Shown here piece by piece: positions 12,660-24,912 of a stretch of DNA of 64,000 nucleotides. Source of the DNA: Osedax fenrisi (lineage: Eukaryota > Annelida > Polychaeta > Sabellida > Siboglinidae). The translations under genes were made by a program, and so were the position numbers. Location of the stretch: positions 12,069,444 to 12,133,443 of the forward strand of contig OZ025243.1 in NCBI GenBank assembly GCA_964019155.1. Direction: 5' to 3'. Each line of letters starts with the position of its first letter. Within the stretch, counting starts at the first letter, position 1. A model generated the notes under the pieces. It was not told where the DNA came from. It saw only the letters and a program-made list of their open reading frames with translations, and did not search any database.

Positions 12660-13630
12660 TATTGCTACATTGTAACACATATCATAGAGTATATATAATA
12701 GTTATGTAATACCACTCAATTCTCAATCTAATTATTATACATCGTTATATTCTATTAGTATTAATATAATTAATATGCATAGTAATTGTATAATTAATAT
12801 TTAATATTTGAACATTATCATAACTATAATTATATATGTTGGTGAGTCACCACTGGTGACAAACGTGTGTATGTGTGGGTGTATGTGTGTGTGTGTATGT
12901 TTAAATAGTATATATTAAATATGCTATAGTATATATGATGAAATTGCAATTATATATAAGTAAATAAATATGACTATTTTTACGTTGGACATATATTTGA
13001 TTATACATTTTGAAATAAAACTTCATATTAAGAAAGTTTATTTAATAATCACTTCATATAATGGTTAGTGATTTGGGTTTGCCATATTGTTATAGGTAAC
13101 AATGACAAATAAAAATGTATATAATATATATACTATATATATATATATACATATATGTTTTTTTTTGCTAATATTTATGTATTTTGAATAATTATTGAGA
13201 TCATTAATGTACTATTATAGCAAATATTTTTCGAAGCAGAAAAATAGTTGATTATAGTATATGCATGTATACAAATATAAATATATTTATATTATTATAT
13301 ACTATAATACATAATTTATTATTACAATTTATAATTACAAGGTGAGACCACCCTAATTAGGACCAGTACATTACAAAATGTTCTAGAATGTATATATTAA
13401 TATTATAATATTAATATTTTCTTACATGATTCGTATTACTAAATGATTCATAAATTATGAATCATAATATAATTAATAATATAATTAAAATAAAATATAG
13501 AACACATAATTCGAAAACCTATATTACATATGTTCCTATAGGAAAGTCGTTAGACTGTTTTGGTGTTATTTATTTGTAACTTTAATTATATATTATATAT
13601 TTATACTATCTTCCATAAGTGAATATTATA
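12660..13630. other. AT-rich spacer, no gene seen
   Basis: It contains a (TG)n run near 12,866-12,900, (TA)n near 13,130-13,150, and a partial MITE-like motif (GAGACCACCCTAATTAGGACC) near 13,344. No coding or RNA gene is supported. Confidence 0.5.
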
Positions 13631-13689
13631 TATCGTTTATGTTTCACTCGACTTTCAATAATTCGCAACTGATAATATGTTATATTCAT

Positions 13690-14120
13690 TCCATGCACGG
13701 AAGTAACGCCCTGGTAATTAATTACCTATCGAATTCATCAGTAACCGAAAATAGTAGCTTTACCAGCATACACACTGGTGCGAGCGCACACCGGAGCGCG
13801 GTTATTGGAGTGTGGATAGAGGTGACGTAACCAGAATACACATTACGTAATAGAGAGACCGGAAGCAGCAGAATCATCAGCGCAATAAACGGCAACACTC
13901 CACTGTTGATAAGCGCTGATTCAGCGATTATTGAACGCGCGGCGCGTATCCCCTAGCGAGCGGAGAGAGAATTAATTAATCGCTAGAACCACGTGGTCTC
14001 AGCGTTACGTAATAGGTAAGCGGGTGGTCTTAGTACTGCGGTCAATACACGACGTGTACCTGGACAGTGTGGTCCTAGCACTGCACTACCATTGTTACTA
14101 CCACCCTTTTAATGGCCGAT
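13690..14120. promoter_or_regulatory. CpG-containing island with TTACGTAA, CRE and E-box motifs
   Basis: This is one of the most GC-rich noncoding stretches of the left half. It contains TGACGTAA near 13,822, ATTACGTAAT near 13,844, CCACGTGG near 13,990, GTTACGTAAT near 14,003 and the palindromic GCGCGGCGCG patch near 13,937. A 63-codon frame (13,639-13,830) has no domain and is not supported as coding. The island looks regulatory and its target is unknown. Confidence 0.35.
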
Positions 14121-15779
14121 AGCAGTCAATAAAATCTAATAAAACAAAGCCCTGTTGATATAGTGAATATACGTACACTTTATATGTACGTCGTACAGGT
14201 CAAGTCTATGTAGTAACGTTGTATACAACGTATATATACATACTGAAGTACATGCATACAGAGATATACATAGATATAGATACATGTTAAAAATATAGTA
14301 AACGTGTTATATATGTATATACAATTATATATATATATAATTATATATATATAATTATATATATATAATATATATTTGAATTTGGTATAAGAACCTGTAT
14401 AGATATTGAAGCAAAGCTTATGATAATCTGTTGAAAACAAAATGTATAAGTATAATAAAAACAAATTAACTATGTAGATTATATTTAAATTGTAATGGTA
14501 AAATATAAGTATTATAAAACTTTAAAACAAAAAATTAAAAAAAATTATTTTTATAAATAAATTTAACATTTGTAACAAAAACTAGGGATGGGTAAAATAA
14601 TAAACTATTCAAGTTTAAAACAACATAATGTGGCATGACCCAATAAACAATCAACCACAATAATAGCTACATTTGCCACAATAATAACATATTTTCAATT
14701 ATAATAGCTGTACAAACTAAAAAAAAAGCCGAGTTATATCCATTAAGTCAAACCATCTCATCGATTGTATACAAGACTGAATATTGTTCATATCATTAAT
14801 CCAAATTTAAAATCGATAATTTGTATTGAAGCATAATATTAAATTTAAATAATATGATAATTAGTATATGATGTATATTATACATTGTATAATATCATAT
14901 TTAGTATATTGTGTATTGAAGTAATTAAAGTATAATGACATTAATATATACATTTTACTGTACTCATAATTTCATATTCAAATTTCATAATTATTAAATA
15001 ACATATAAAATAGTAATTGATATAAATAATAATATAAAATAGTATAAATATAAAAATATAATATAAATATAAAAATAGTCAAGAAAGTGATAAATAAAAC
15101 AATATAAAAATAATTAGTACAACTTTAAAAACATTTTCTTGACGTCTAATGTATATATATATATATTGTATATATTATAACTATTAATTTTACTATTATA
15201 TTTAACTATTTGAAAAGCTATGTTAGTCAGACAGGAAGTAGAATGATTGACACCTCGCGAAGTTATGCGATAAAGCGCGAGGTTGTCACTCATTAATTAG
15301 ATTACTGATCACATTAGCGCCATATTCCATACTAATGCATTATGGGTATAATTTAATAATCCGATAATCACTCATTGTTATAGAAATATGTTTAACGTTG
15401 TACATTGTACATTGAATATATGATACATTATACATCATACAGCGTGTACGCTATATTATATATACTATATATATATTATATATACATGGAATTCTATATA
15501 TTGTACAATGTACATTGCATTATTACTTTATACATTATATTTATTGTACACATTATATATATATTGTTATTGTTATTGTTATTTTTATTTGGTGGAGTTT
15601 TTTTTGTTATTGTTTTGGTGGAGTATATGCATATATGGTTATAAGTGAACATTTCATCTAATTTCCTGGATGGGATGAAAGGACTCCATGTATCTAATGT
15701 CCCTTCGAATCCGCACTCATGTTAAGGCATCCATGGTTTTAACGAGAGTCGATCATTAATGTATACACAATTATATAAG

Positions 15780-15825
<46 letters not shown>

Positions 15826-16860
15826 CCTTGCACATATATGTATATATAATATATATATCATTAATAACTATATATATATATACAAATAAATAATACAATA
15901 TCAAGGTATACCTGAATGTACCAGAATGTGTACAAGAATGTACCAGAATAGAATACATTTATATAATACCCAAATATGAACAAATGTCTTTCAGTTAATG
16001 CATGTATGCTGGTTTTTTAAGTATAGTCATGTATTAGAGTTTATCAGATGTGATTATACTAGTGAAAATACACAAATTTATATTAGAATATAAAATAAAT
16101 AATAATGATAGAAGTAATATATAATTATATATATATATATATATTATAAATATTAGATGCATATATACGGTGTTGGTTATGAAAGATGCAATGTCCACGG
16201 TAAACAAAGCCCCCAGAGAACAATTAATAAACATTAAAACTCAGATAACGATACACATCCGGGTATTTATTATTAGTGCACAATTGACAATGATTCATTA
16301 CTGTCAATAAGTAAACAACACATTCCGATATTATCTATTTTATAATTACCTGTCTTGTATAGTTAATAATATTATAATAAATACAATTATTAATATATAT
16401 ATGTGTGTATATGTTATATATGTGTATGTATATTTAAATATGAAATATAAATTTAGTTCATCGTATTAGTTTATTATATATTCATATTTTAATCCATTAA
16501 TTATAGTTATACCAAATGCTAGGTATTATATTGCATAACCAGTAATAGACAGCTGTATAAATACAGTGATCTTATCATACGTAAGAATATGAAATAAGTA
16601 ATATGGCCTATATTAATACTATAGTAGTTTGGTATATATACCAAATATCGTCTTGATTACTAAAGTACAATACAGTAATAACTCTTGTATACTATATTAT
16701 TATACGATTACCACCTTACTGAACCCATTATACTTTTATTAATTCAAATATAAAGTATACAACTAGGAGTTATATTTTAGAAGTTAAATAAAAACCGAAC
16801 TACTTTATTAGGATAGTAAGTTTCAATTATAAAATTACATTATTAACATTGTATCTAATA
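14121..16860. other. AT-rich spacer with a truncated SINE copy
   Basis: It holds (TA)n tracts (15,783-15,823), a hAT-like start motif TAGGGATGGGT near 14,583 without a visible partner end, a small island with CCTCGCGAAGTTATGCG at 15,250-15,290, and the SINE copy at 15,563-15,780. No gene is supported. Confidence 0.5.
15563..15780 (-). mobile_element. SINE copy, tRNA head missing
   Basis: The left edge is a TTATTGTTATT-rich tail, followed by body motifs GGTTATAAGTGAA, CCTGGATGGGATGAAAGGAC, CCTTCGAATCCGC, ATGTTAAGGCATCCATGG and TACACAATTATATAAG. The body matches the two full copies at 60,963-61,247 and 61,306-61,612. Orientation is minus, and the tRNA-like head is truncated. Confidence 0.7.
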
Positions 16861-16886
16861 AAGTTCATGATAAAAGCTTCATGTAA

Positions 16887-17021
16887 ACTTATTTGAGAAG
16901 ACAATTCATATCAGCTTTCTCGGTTATTGATCCGAAAAGCTGGAATTCACTTCCATATGATATTATTTGTATAACATCACTTTCATTGTTTAAACGTAAA
17001 CTGTATGTCCATTTTAAATAA
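16887..17021 (+). pseudogene. LINE ORF2 C-terminal end
   Basis: A short open frame gives RRQFISAFSVIDPKSWNSLP, then a span ending LFKRKLYVHFK and a stop. A WNSLP block followed by an FKxKL helix is the standard end of CR1/L2/Jockey-type ORF2 proteins. Upstream frames are broken, so this is only the 3' part of a dead copy. The AT-rich 3' flank may be its untranslated region. Confidence 0.65.
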
Positions 17022-18200
17022 TTGTAATTCGTTATATTTGTTTTCTATTTATTTGTGTTTTTGTTTTTTATTATCTAATGACGCCTATAATAACCATGAA
17101 TTTATAATAAACTGTATTTTATTTATTTTATTTTTATTTATATATAGGTATATATATATATATACGTATACACAAATTGTTTTGTTGGATTATGGTTTTA
17201 GGATATTTTAAATTTTAATTTCATATTATAATTTATAATATTAATAATCATTAATATATGTTATATATATAACATTAATATTAAAATAAGTATAACTATT
17301 ATAACAAATTATTTATTAAAATAAATAAAAAATATAAATATAAGTATAATAATATAATACATTAATTACATCACTAAATATTAAAACCCATCAATATTAA
17401 TAATATCTCAAAAGCTAAAAGCTCACAAAAATAATAAAAACTAAAAATAAAATGTCTTAATTTCCACCCCTTTAACACGGAGCGCCCTTTAAGACATTTT
17501 ATTTTTAATATAAATTTTTAAAGACCATAAAACCCAGTATTGGTCATCAGTGATGTAATAGTATTGTAGATAGCACGATACGTGATGTAATATAGTATTA
17601 ATGATGATGAAGGTGTAGATGGGAACTGTAATAACTAGGTCAATATGTAGGCCAATATCGCAGTATTGCCATCACTTGCAGTTTATTTATAAGTATAATA
17701 TTAGCTATCAGTAGAACATAGGGATTAGCCATGGTATTGTTCTTATCGTATACAACACTATAGGGTTGTCTAGTCATATCACAGTTAGGTATACGTAGTC
17801 ACGTGAACAATAGTTTAATTGTAGTCTATTTATAGAATGTCTACACCGAGTTAGTGTGGTTATAGTGTAGGAGTGCGCACGATAATGTGCGGTATGCGGT
17901 AGTGGACACTTAATTAATCACTACTTAGTAATTGTTATACTGACCACTACTGACCATAGTTATGTTTCTTTAATAGCTATTCTTATACGTTATTCAGTAT
18001 GACTCATACACAGTACATAATGTGTATGTGTATAGGCTAGACATATGTATTCATGTTATGCTTACTAACCATTAAAATACATATTATTTATATACTATAA
18101 TAATAATTATAATAATAATAATAATATTTACTAGAAGAATTGAAACTGTATATATTTTCTGTTCATTTACTAGTATATATACTAGGGTATACCCTGTTAC
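17022..18200. other. AT-rich spacer, no gene seen
   Basis: It includes a stem near 17,445-17,515 (AAATAAAATGTCTTAA against TTAAGACATTTTATTT around ACACGGAGCGCC) and a slightly GC-richer patch at 17,740-17,960 with TCACGTGA. No coding exon is supported. Confidence 0.45.
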
Positions 18201-18204
18201 AGGG

Positions 18205-18655
18205 TCACTGTAAGTAAAGTAATCAGTGCTAGTGGTTAGATTATAGTTCGACCATCATCATTATTTGTTCTGATATATTTAACTGATCACAATACGATTA
18301 CAATAATATTACAATCATTGATAAGCAACTATGATTTGATTACTAAATACACTTATAAATCATTGATATTAATATGATTGTAATCAATGATTGTTAACTG
18401 ATACTAACATTGATTTACGATCAGTTGGTAATCATTGATCGTCAACTTTAAGAGATAACATTTAGTGATATTAATATGATTACAATCAATGATAGTTAAC
18501 TGATCACAAATTTAAATCAATGTTCGTAATCGAATAAATATTAATGATTGTAATCGAATGATAATCAGTGATTGTAATAAATGCATAGCCCATGATAGTA
18601 ATGTGATTACTTGTTGGATTGTAATCTGATTACGAATTTTGATTACTTTACTTAC
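18205..18655. mobile_element. hAT-like MITE with GATTGTAATC subterminal repeats
   Basis: The ends are inverted: ACTGTAAGTAAAGTAATCA at the left and, in reverse complement, CCAGTAAGTAAAGTAATCA at the right. The interior is dense with GATTGTAATC, AATCATTGAT and TTAACTGATC in both orientations. Many hAT MITEs have this type of end and TAATCNGATTAC interior. No convincing 8-bp target duplication was found, so the superfamily is tentative. Confidence 0.5.
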
Positions 18656-18777
18656 TGGGTTATATTTATATGACATGTCCTCCTGAATGGCTTCAAATAT
18701 ACTATATTTTGTGTTGTTGTCGCAATTTAATTATATATATATCAAATATACAAATAAACCTATAGGTTTATATAAGC

Positions 18778-18787
18778 CCTATATAGA

Positions 18788-18819
<32 letters not shown>

Positions 18820-18906
18820 CATAGATGATATCATATGTGTATATGATTATATATAATCATATAAACATATAATATCATCTATGTCTAATATATATATTCT
18901 ATATAG
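18778..18906. repeat. Palindrome of about 125 bp
   Basis: The sequence CCTATATAGAATATAT, (TA)n, TTAGACATAGATGATAT on the left is mirrored by ATATCATCTATGTCTAA and ATATATTCTATATAGG on the right. The tip is ATATGATTATATATAATCAT. Stems are nearly perfect apart from different (TA)n lengths. It may be a small foldback MITE. Confidence 0.6.
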
Positions 18907-19162
18907 GTCACGAAAAAAAACTCAATTAATTTATTTCTAAATAAACCTATAGGTATATACGATAGTATATCTATTCTATACTATAGTATATCTAATCTAC
19001 TTAAAACATAAGAGTGTTATTTAAAAAAATAGTATACAATTCCCTAAATAGCCTGATTTCCGCTCTCAATTATAGTATGTTTAGGAATATAAATATACAA
19101 TTATCTCATATATATTATAAATTATAATTTATTATTGATATACTATAGTATGTATATATGTA

Positions 19163-19206
<44 letters not shown>

Positions 19207-19214
19207 ATACACCA

Positions 19215-19560
19215 ACAACGTGTGTACAAGTGCACATATTTACGCATGTATACACTTGTCTGGTTGATTGTAATTCCATTACGTAATCGCGCCCTAATTA
19301 CGTAATCATGTTTATTTCAACAAGTCGCACAACGTGTTCACACGGAGCGGATCACAGTGAGCGGTCTCACAATGAACGCCTACAGTAGATTATAAAGTCA
19401 AACCGTAACCGCGAACTTATCGATTGTGTTATTGATTCCTCGACGAGTACTCGACAACGTGTGCACACCTGTGACCTTGTCTTGACCTCTACCACAACAA
19501 CGGTATGGTCATCATGGCTGGTCAGATATCGATGTGACAAGACAATGTAATCATGCATGT
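19215..19560. promoter_or_regulatory. GC-richer island with paired TTACGTAA motifs
   Basis: The block contains ATTACGTAATCGCGCCC and AATTACGTAATCATG about 20 bp apart (19,276-19,305), plus ACGTGT and GAGCGG motifs. A 63-codon minus-strand frame crosses it but has no family signature. It is likely a regulatory or unique noncoding block; nothing shows transcription. Confidence 0.3.
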
Positions 19561-20320
19561 TATTTACACTATAGTATACTATAGTTGTAGTATTATACTA
19601 CTATAGTTGTAGTATTATAGTATATTTTAGTCACTATAATACTTGTTATTGTAGTAGTATACTACAAATCTCTGGTATACTATAGTATACCAAAGATTTG
19701 TCTATACTAGTAGAAAAACCGTGAGTATACTATTTACATGTATTGCCAATGGGTGGTATCGATATCTATTTAAATTATTAAATACTATAATAATTACTAC
19801 AGTATACTGTAGTGGATTAACGTAATATGCATATGTTATGTTGGCTTCTTCTTACCTTCACTTTTAATATTTGTGTATTCGTCTATAGTATATTATATAC
19901 TGTATATAGCGTCTATATAGATACGATATATACTATATATATACTCTATTTATATACTATATATCCTCTATATATAGAGTCTATAATATAGAATAAATAT
20001 CTATAGTCTTCTATAGTATAACAATAGCGATATTAATATCTGGTTTTAAGCTAACTATTTTCGAAATAGATATATAGTTTATTTGTACACGAATATGGAG
20101 TGTAATAGTTCGTGTTTAATACACATTGCTACTCTATTACGCAATACGGGGAAACTACAACCTATTGTACTATCAGTACATTATAGTGTTATCATACTTT
20201 AAGTGGGGGGGGGGGGGGGCTATGGGTATAAGCTATAAGGTTAGTGAATATATATATATATACTATATAAACACTATATATATACTATAGAGTGTCTATG
20301 AACTTACATTATTGTATTAC
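19561..20320. other. AT-rich spacer with small palindromes and a G run
   Basis: A palindrome, AAATCTCTGGTATACTATAG mirrored by TATACCAAAGATTTG, lies at about 19,667-19,700. A run of about 15 G is at 20,204-20,218. No gene is supported here. Confidence 0.45.
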
Positions 20321-20322
20321 AG

Positions 20323-20445
20323 GACAACTACGAAATAGCGAAAACAAAGTTATACAAGATGACATCATCCTGCCCTTGTGATAATTTAGTAATCAGGTTG
20401 AAGGTGGTCTGTGGGTTAAACCAACAACTCCAGATGTCCATTTAA
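20323..20445 (+). CDS. Possible small exon, unidentified
   Basis: A TTGTATTACAG acceptor-like site is followed by 40 codons open to a TAA. The product begins DNYEIAKTKLYKMTSSCPCD and ends QLQMSI. The base composition is richer than the surroundings. There is no family resemblance, no upstream exon that I can tie to it and no polyadenylation evidence. It could be a terminal exon of an unseen gene or chance. Confidence 0.15.
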   Translation, partial: DNYEIAKTKLYKMTSSCPCDNLVIRLKVVCGLNQQLQMSI

Positions 20446-20856
20446 GTGTACATGTAATATGTACACTATTAAAAACTGGCAAAATAATTCTATACATATC
20501 GTTGTTTGGCGGATAATAATTATTGAATTTGTTAGTAATTTATCAGAATGTCAAGAGCAATAGTTTATAAAATAGGATTATAATTATCTATATAATATTA
20601 TAATCTATTATATCCATTCATAGGTGGGTATAACAAGCTTATATGTGACAATTGTATTACTATAATTAATAGAAGATACATGTGGTATATGAATAACATA
20701 AGTATAGGTTGATAATTGATAAACTGTATACAATGTAAAGTAAATGTATTTACTATATCTATAATATATTTATTATGTTATAATGTATTTATTATATGCT
20801 ATGCCTGTAGTTATCACACACACACACATACACACACACATATATATATATATATA

Positions 20857-21277
20857 CAGTCAACTCTAGGTAAGTCGGACTAAGTATAAGTCGGACACAT
20901 TAAGTTGGTTTAGTTGGATTTATATCTAGATCCATGTTAAATTAATCGGATAATTCGGATAAGTTGGATTGAATAAGTCGGAATTTTCTATAAGTCGGAC
21001 ACATATTATAGTCAATTTTACGATTTTTATACTGGATAATTAGGACCTTTTATAAAATATCAGAAATGTTTAATTTAAATAATGTATATTATAATGTTAG
21101 TAATATTATTGAATGATTTGCTGATTGTTGCATAATTCCACATTTTGGTAACCTTTTAACTCACGCTGCGCGTCGCATGTATTATTTGTGTGATCTTCTG
21201 AATCTCGGATAAGTCGGACATCTCGCTAAGTCGGAAACTCTTCCCGGTCCCTTGCGAGTCCCACTTATCGGGAGTTG

Positions 21278-21280
<3 letters not shown>
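20857..21280 (-). mobile_element. pogo/Tigger-like MITE, family A copy 2
   Basis: This copy is inverted relative to the one at 2541. Its right end, in reverse complement, reads ATCAACTCCCGATAAGTGGG and its left end CAGTCAACTCTAGGTAAGTC. It shows the same TAAGTCGGA internal motifs, the same CACGCTGCGCG stretch and (TA)n on both sides. It is more diverged than copies 1 and 3. Confidence 0.78.
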
Positions 21281-21329
<49 letters not shown>

Positions 21330-21589
21330 TATATTAATTATAAATAAAAATAGCATACAATATTAAAAGCAAATATTAATTGTCATTACATTTGTTATAA
21401 CACATTATATATAATGTATAATTATATATATATACAATCGATTAATTTATAATAGTAACCGTTAATACTGCATTCTATATTTGTATACGTGTGAACTATT
21501 AAAGTAAATGTGATTTATGTATATCACGTGGTAAGAATATAACATATGTCCATACTTGTGTGTGCGGGTATGTGTGTATAATCGCACGA

Positions 21590-21990
21590 GATAATATCAC
21601 GAGATAAAGGTGGTCAGAATTAGAAGGCTAGACAATATCTAATAGATAGTAGCGAAACCAAGCGGACACTTTGAACGGTGTCCGTAACACCCTACCCCTC
21701 CCTACCATACCCCATCACCGGCACTTCCACCTAGCGGTGACAATGGTGTGAAACGTGCGCATGCGTCTTTAATTATTGCATTGTTAATACAGCCTACAGC
21801 GCTATTTAATATAATACTTTAATAATAGATGTCGCCTCTGCCAGATCGTTTATAGAGGACACACGCATGCACACCTATGTCCTATGGACACGTCCTTTAG
21901 TCACGCGCGATGAAGGGCATACGACGAGGACTTGAATACCCACCTAGTCGCACTACACATATCTAACAATGGACATTGTTCCTTCGATAT
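21590..21990. promoter_or_regulatory. GC-richer island upstream of the cadherin exons
   Basis: The block lies about 2 kb before the first visible cadherin exon. It carries an NRF1-like GTGCGCATGCGTC at about 21,755, CCCTACCCCTCCC tracts, and CGCGCGATG near 21,905. It is the best local candidate for a promoter of the cadherin gene, on composition and position alone. A short ATG frame there (MKGIRRGLEYPP) could only splice in phase by a poor donor, so no first exon is called. Confidence 0.3.
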
Positions 21991-22439
21991 ATAGTATATA
22001 CTTTACTATATTACACATTATTAGTGGTAATAACAATAAGTATTGTTCCTTCATCGGACACTATTGTATATATATATATATATTTATATTACTGTTTGAA
22101 TCCCCATATAATAATTACATAATTTATATTATCTCGACCTCAAAGTGATCACAATACATATTACATAATAGTTTACCCAGTAGATAATAACCTATTACGC
22201 GACCAATGATATAACAATAGTATGATTTATAATGGCAAGGGGTAATAGATTTCACATTTCACATTATTTATGTTACATTCAGATGATTTCTCGTGCAGTT
22301 ATACATGTGACTATTACGTCATTAGATGTGAGGACATATGTGCTTACGTTAATTGTACTCATGTCTATGTCTGTATTCATATATTTATCCGCATGAATGT
22401 ATGTTATTATATTAATGTATACATTAATAGCTTGTGATA

Positions 22440-22474
<35 letters not shown>

Positions 22475-22737
22475 CTAAATTAACTATATTGTATTCATAG
22501 ATTAACAAGAAGATATATCGACAGATTTAATAGTAATATATACCTCAATTATAATAGTTTTAATATGTACTAGATATTGATTTTTATAATATATGTGTCT
22601 AGATTTAATCAAGTATATATATATAGATATATCTGCTATAAATCAATATCATATTTAGATTCTGTAAAAAAAGTGAATATATAAACAGTTTTTTATAAAT
22701 ACATATTTTTAAAATTAATGTATACATCCTTTAGGAT

Positions 22738-22785
<48 letters not shown>

Positions 22786-23437
22786 ACATATGAAAAGATT
22801 TTCCAAAGGAAAATCTTTGGAATATGTATACATATTCGTGAGCATATAGGATACACAATAACTATAGTTAAATACATATTTATTAATACATATATTTCTA
22901 TATATAGAAATGATGAAATATAATTATAATAATGACATCATATCATAATACTTATAAGAATAAGTGATTTTTTATTTATATCTATAACGTAAATATATAT
23001 GTAAATTAAGATGTAGTAGTCATTCTATTTTACATGAACAAGCAAGAGCATACGTTTTACTTAAATTAAGTTAATATTATTAACCAATATTATGTTCTTA
23101 TATATACATATGTACGTATACCATATTATAGTATGTATACTATAATATATTATTAATTATTTATTATTCTCATTACTATTTCATTAAATATTCAATATTA
23201 AATAAATATATATATATATATATATATAGTATTACTATATATATGCAGACGTTTACGCATGACCTAACACGTTCACATATGCTGCCATACTGGCTGTGCC
23301 AGTTCAGGTGGATAATGAATATAATTGATAGGATAATTATAACGAATTACCTTACTAAACAGAGGTGATAACTTTATTGATTATGAACCCATGTGACACG
23401 AAAGGTCACGTGTCATAATTCTGTATTCGTTATAATA

Positions 23438-23494
<57 letters not shown>

Positions 23495-24077
23495 TCGATT
23501 AAATATTGTGAAATATTTGTAATGGTAAATAATATTTACTAAATATTTCTAATGTTATACATATATGAAAACTAATAATATACAAGTATTAATATAATAA
23601 TATGATGAATATGTTATACATTGAAGTCTGCAAATATATTTGCAAATATATATATCGATGTAATACAAATATATATTGAATTCAATTCAATTCAATTCAG
23701 TCATTACGTAATCAATATTTTGTAAACAAAATATATACATTTTGTTATGCTTAACGCTGGTTGATTTAATAGCCATATGTACATTTCTATGTTTGTATTA
23801 ACATATTTTATCATCTGTATATTTTGTTATTCATTTTGTATTTAATATGTTTTATCGTCTGTAAATTTTGTATCGTGAGAACGACAAAGTTAACAGGTAT
23901 ACGGGTATTTATTTAAGTTAAATAATTGAGTGGACATACAAAATAAAGTTTATGAAATAATGTTTAGTTGTAAAATATTGTATATTTTTATATTTATATT
24001 ACTTTCAGTGTTATTATCTATTATTTCTAACATTAATTGTATGCACATATAATAACATTACAACACCACTCTCGCAG
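21991..24077. other. AT-rich spacer or 5' intron, exon 1 not identified
   Basis: The visible first coding exon starts with an acceptor and needs one nucleotide from an upstream exon, so this stretch is probably intronic at its right part. It holds (TA)n tracts at 22,445-22,475, 22,740-22,780 and 23,445-23,490. No initiator exon with a phase-1 donor was found. Confidence 0.4.
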
Positions 24078-24448
24078 GTCAAACTCTATTTCCGGTCATC
24101 GTAATAGTACTACTATCGCCACTGTTAACCTATGCCTCTCTAAACAAGACCACATTGACCATTACTGAGGAACTGGACATAGGCACGGTGTTGCTACGGA
24201 CACGAGCCCGCATAGGATTCACGAGGACATCGATGTTCTCGACACGTGACGGTCAGCTAGTAGTGTCCGAGAGGGTCGACTACGACATCCAGTGTCCGGC
24301 AGTAGCCAGTGGTCAGCAACAGGAACAGGTCACGTGTTCGTTCATCCTTCAGATGGTACCGGAAACTGGCGATGAGGAGAGGACACGGCCTTTCTTAGTG
24401 GAGATCATAGTTAAGGACATCAATGATAATCAGCCCGTGTTTAAAGAG
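24078..24448 (+). CDS. Cadherin exon a: signal segment and repeat 1
   Basis: The acceptor is CTCGCAG and the exon begins in phase 1. The frame is open from the acceptor; a TAA lies upstream in the intron, and there is no in-frame ATG before the hydrophobic run. It encodes PVIVIVLLSPLLTYASLNKT, then TLTITEELDIGTVLLRTRAR, the strand-A EEL motif, a VDYD motif and the closing DINDNQPVF. The donor is AAAGAG|GTTAGA, phase 0. Codon use is clearly richer in C and G than the flanks. Confidence 0.88.
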
Positions 24449-24872
24449 GTTAGATACAGTGTACAGTGTACATACTATTGTCTACACGGATCACTAAGAA
24501 ATATATGTACTATGTAGACATTGTATTGCGTAGTAAAATATAACATATATTATATTACGAAAATAAAGTATATATATTTATAATATTATTATATATAATA
24601 ACTATAGTTATTGAATATTATTATCTGATAATAAATGTAATCTTATTTATATTCACGTTATTATATAATGAGCGATACTATAATGATAAAATATGTACAT
24701 AATAATTAGTGTATCTCATAATTATACAATATTTCAAGTGAAAAAGTAAACGTTTGCAAGTGCGACATCTGAAATATAGCAAAGGTCACCAGAGGTCAGC
24801 TGTAATGTCCGTCACATTAGGGCAGTAGTATCATTAATAGTATTAAACGCGCGAGTCAGCACATTGCTAAAC

Positions 24873-24912
<40 letters not shown>

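Noticed and set aside
11926..12678. Open frames of about 250 codons on both strands
   Set aside because: They are forced by the 12-bp unit of the minisatellite; there is no start context or domain.
19367..19558. 63-codon minus-strand frame
   Set aside because: No splice-bounded structure or domain; kept as part of a regulatory-like island.
21910..21960. ATG frame MKGIRRGLEYPP as cadherin exon 1
   Set aside because: The phase could fit, but only with a GTCGCA donor, which is too poor to call.
23287..23315. ATG followed by LPYWLCQF as cadherin exon 1
   Set aside because: The only nearby donor leaves phase 2, but the next exon needs phase 1.
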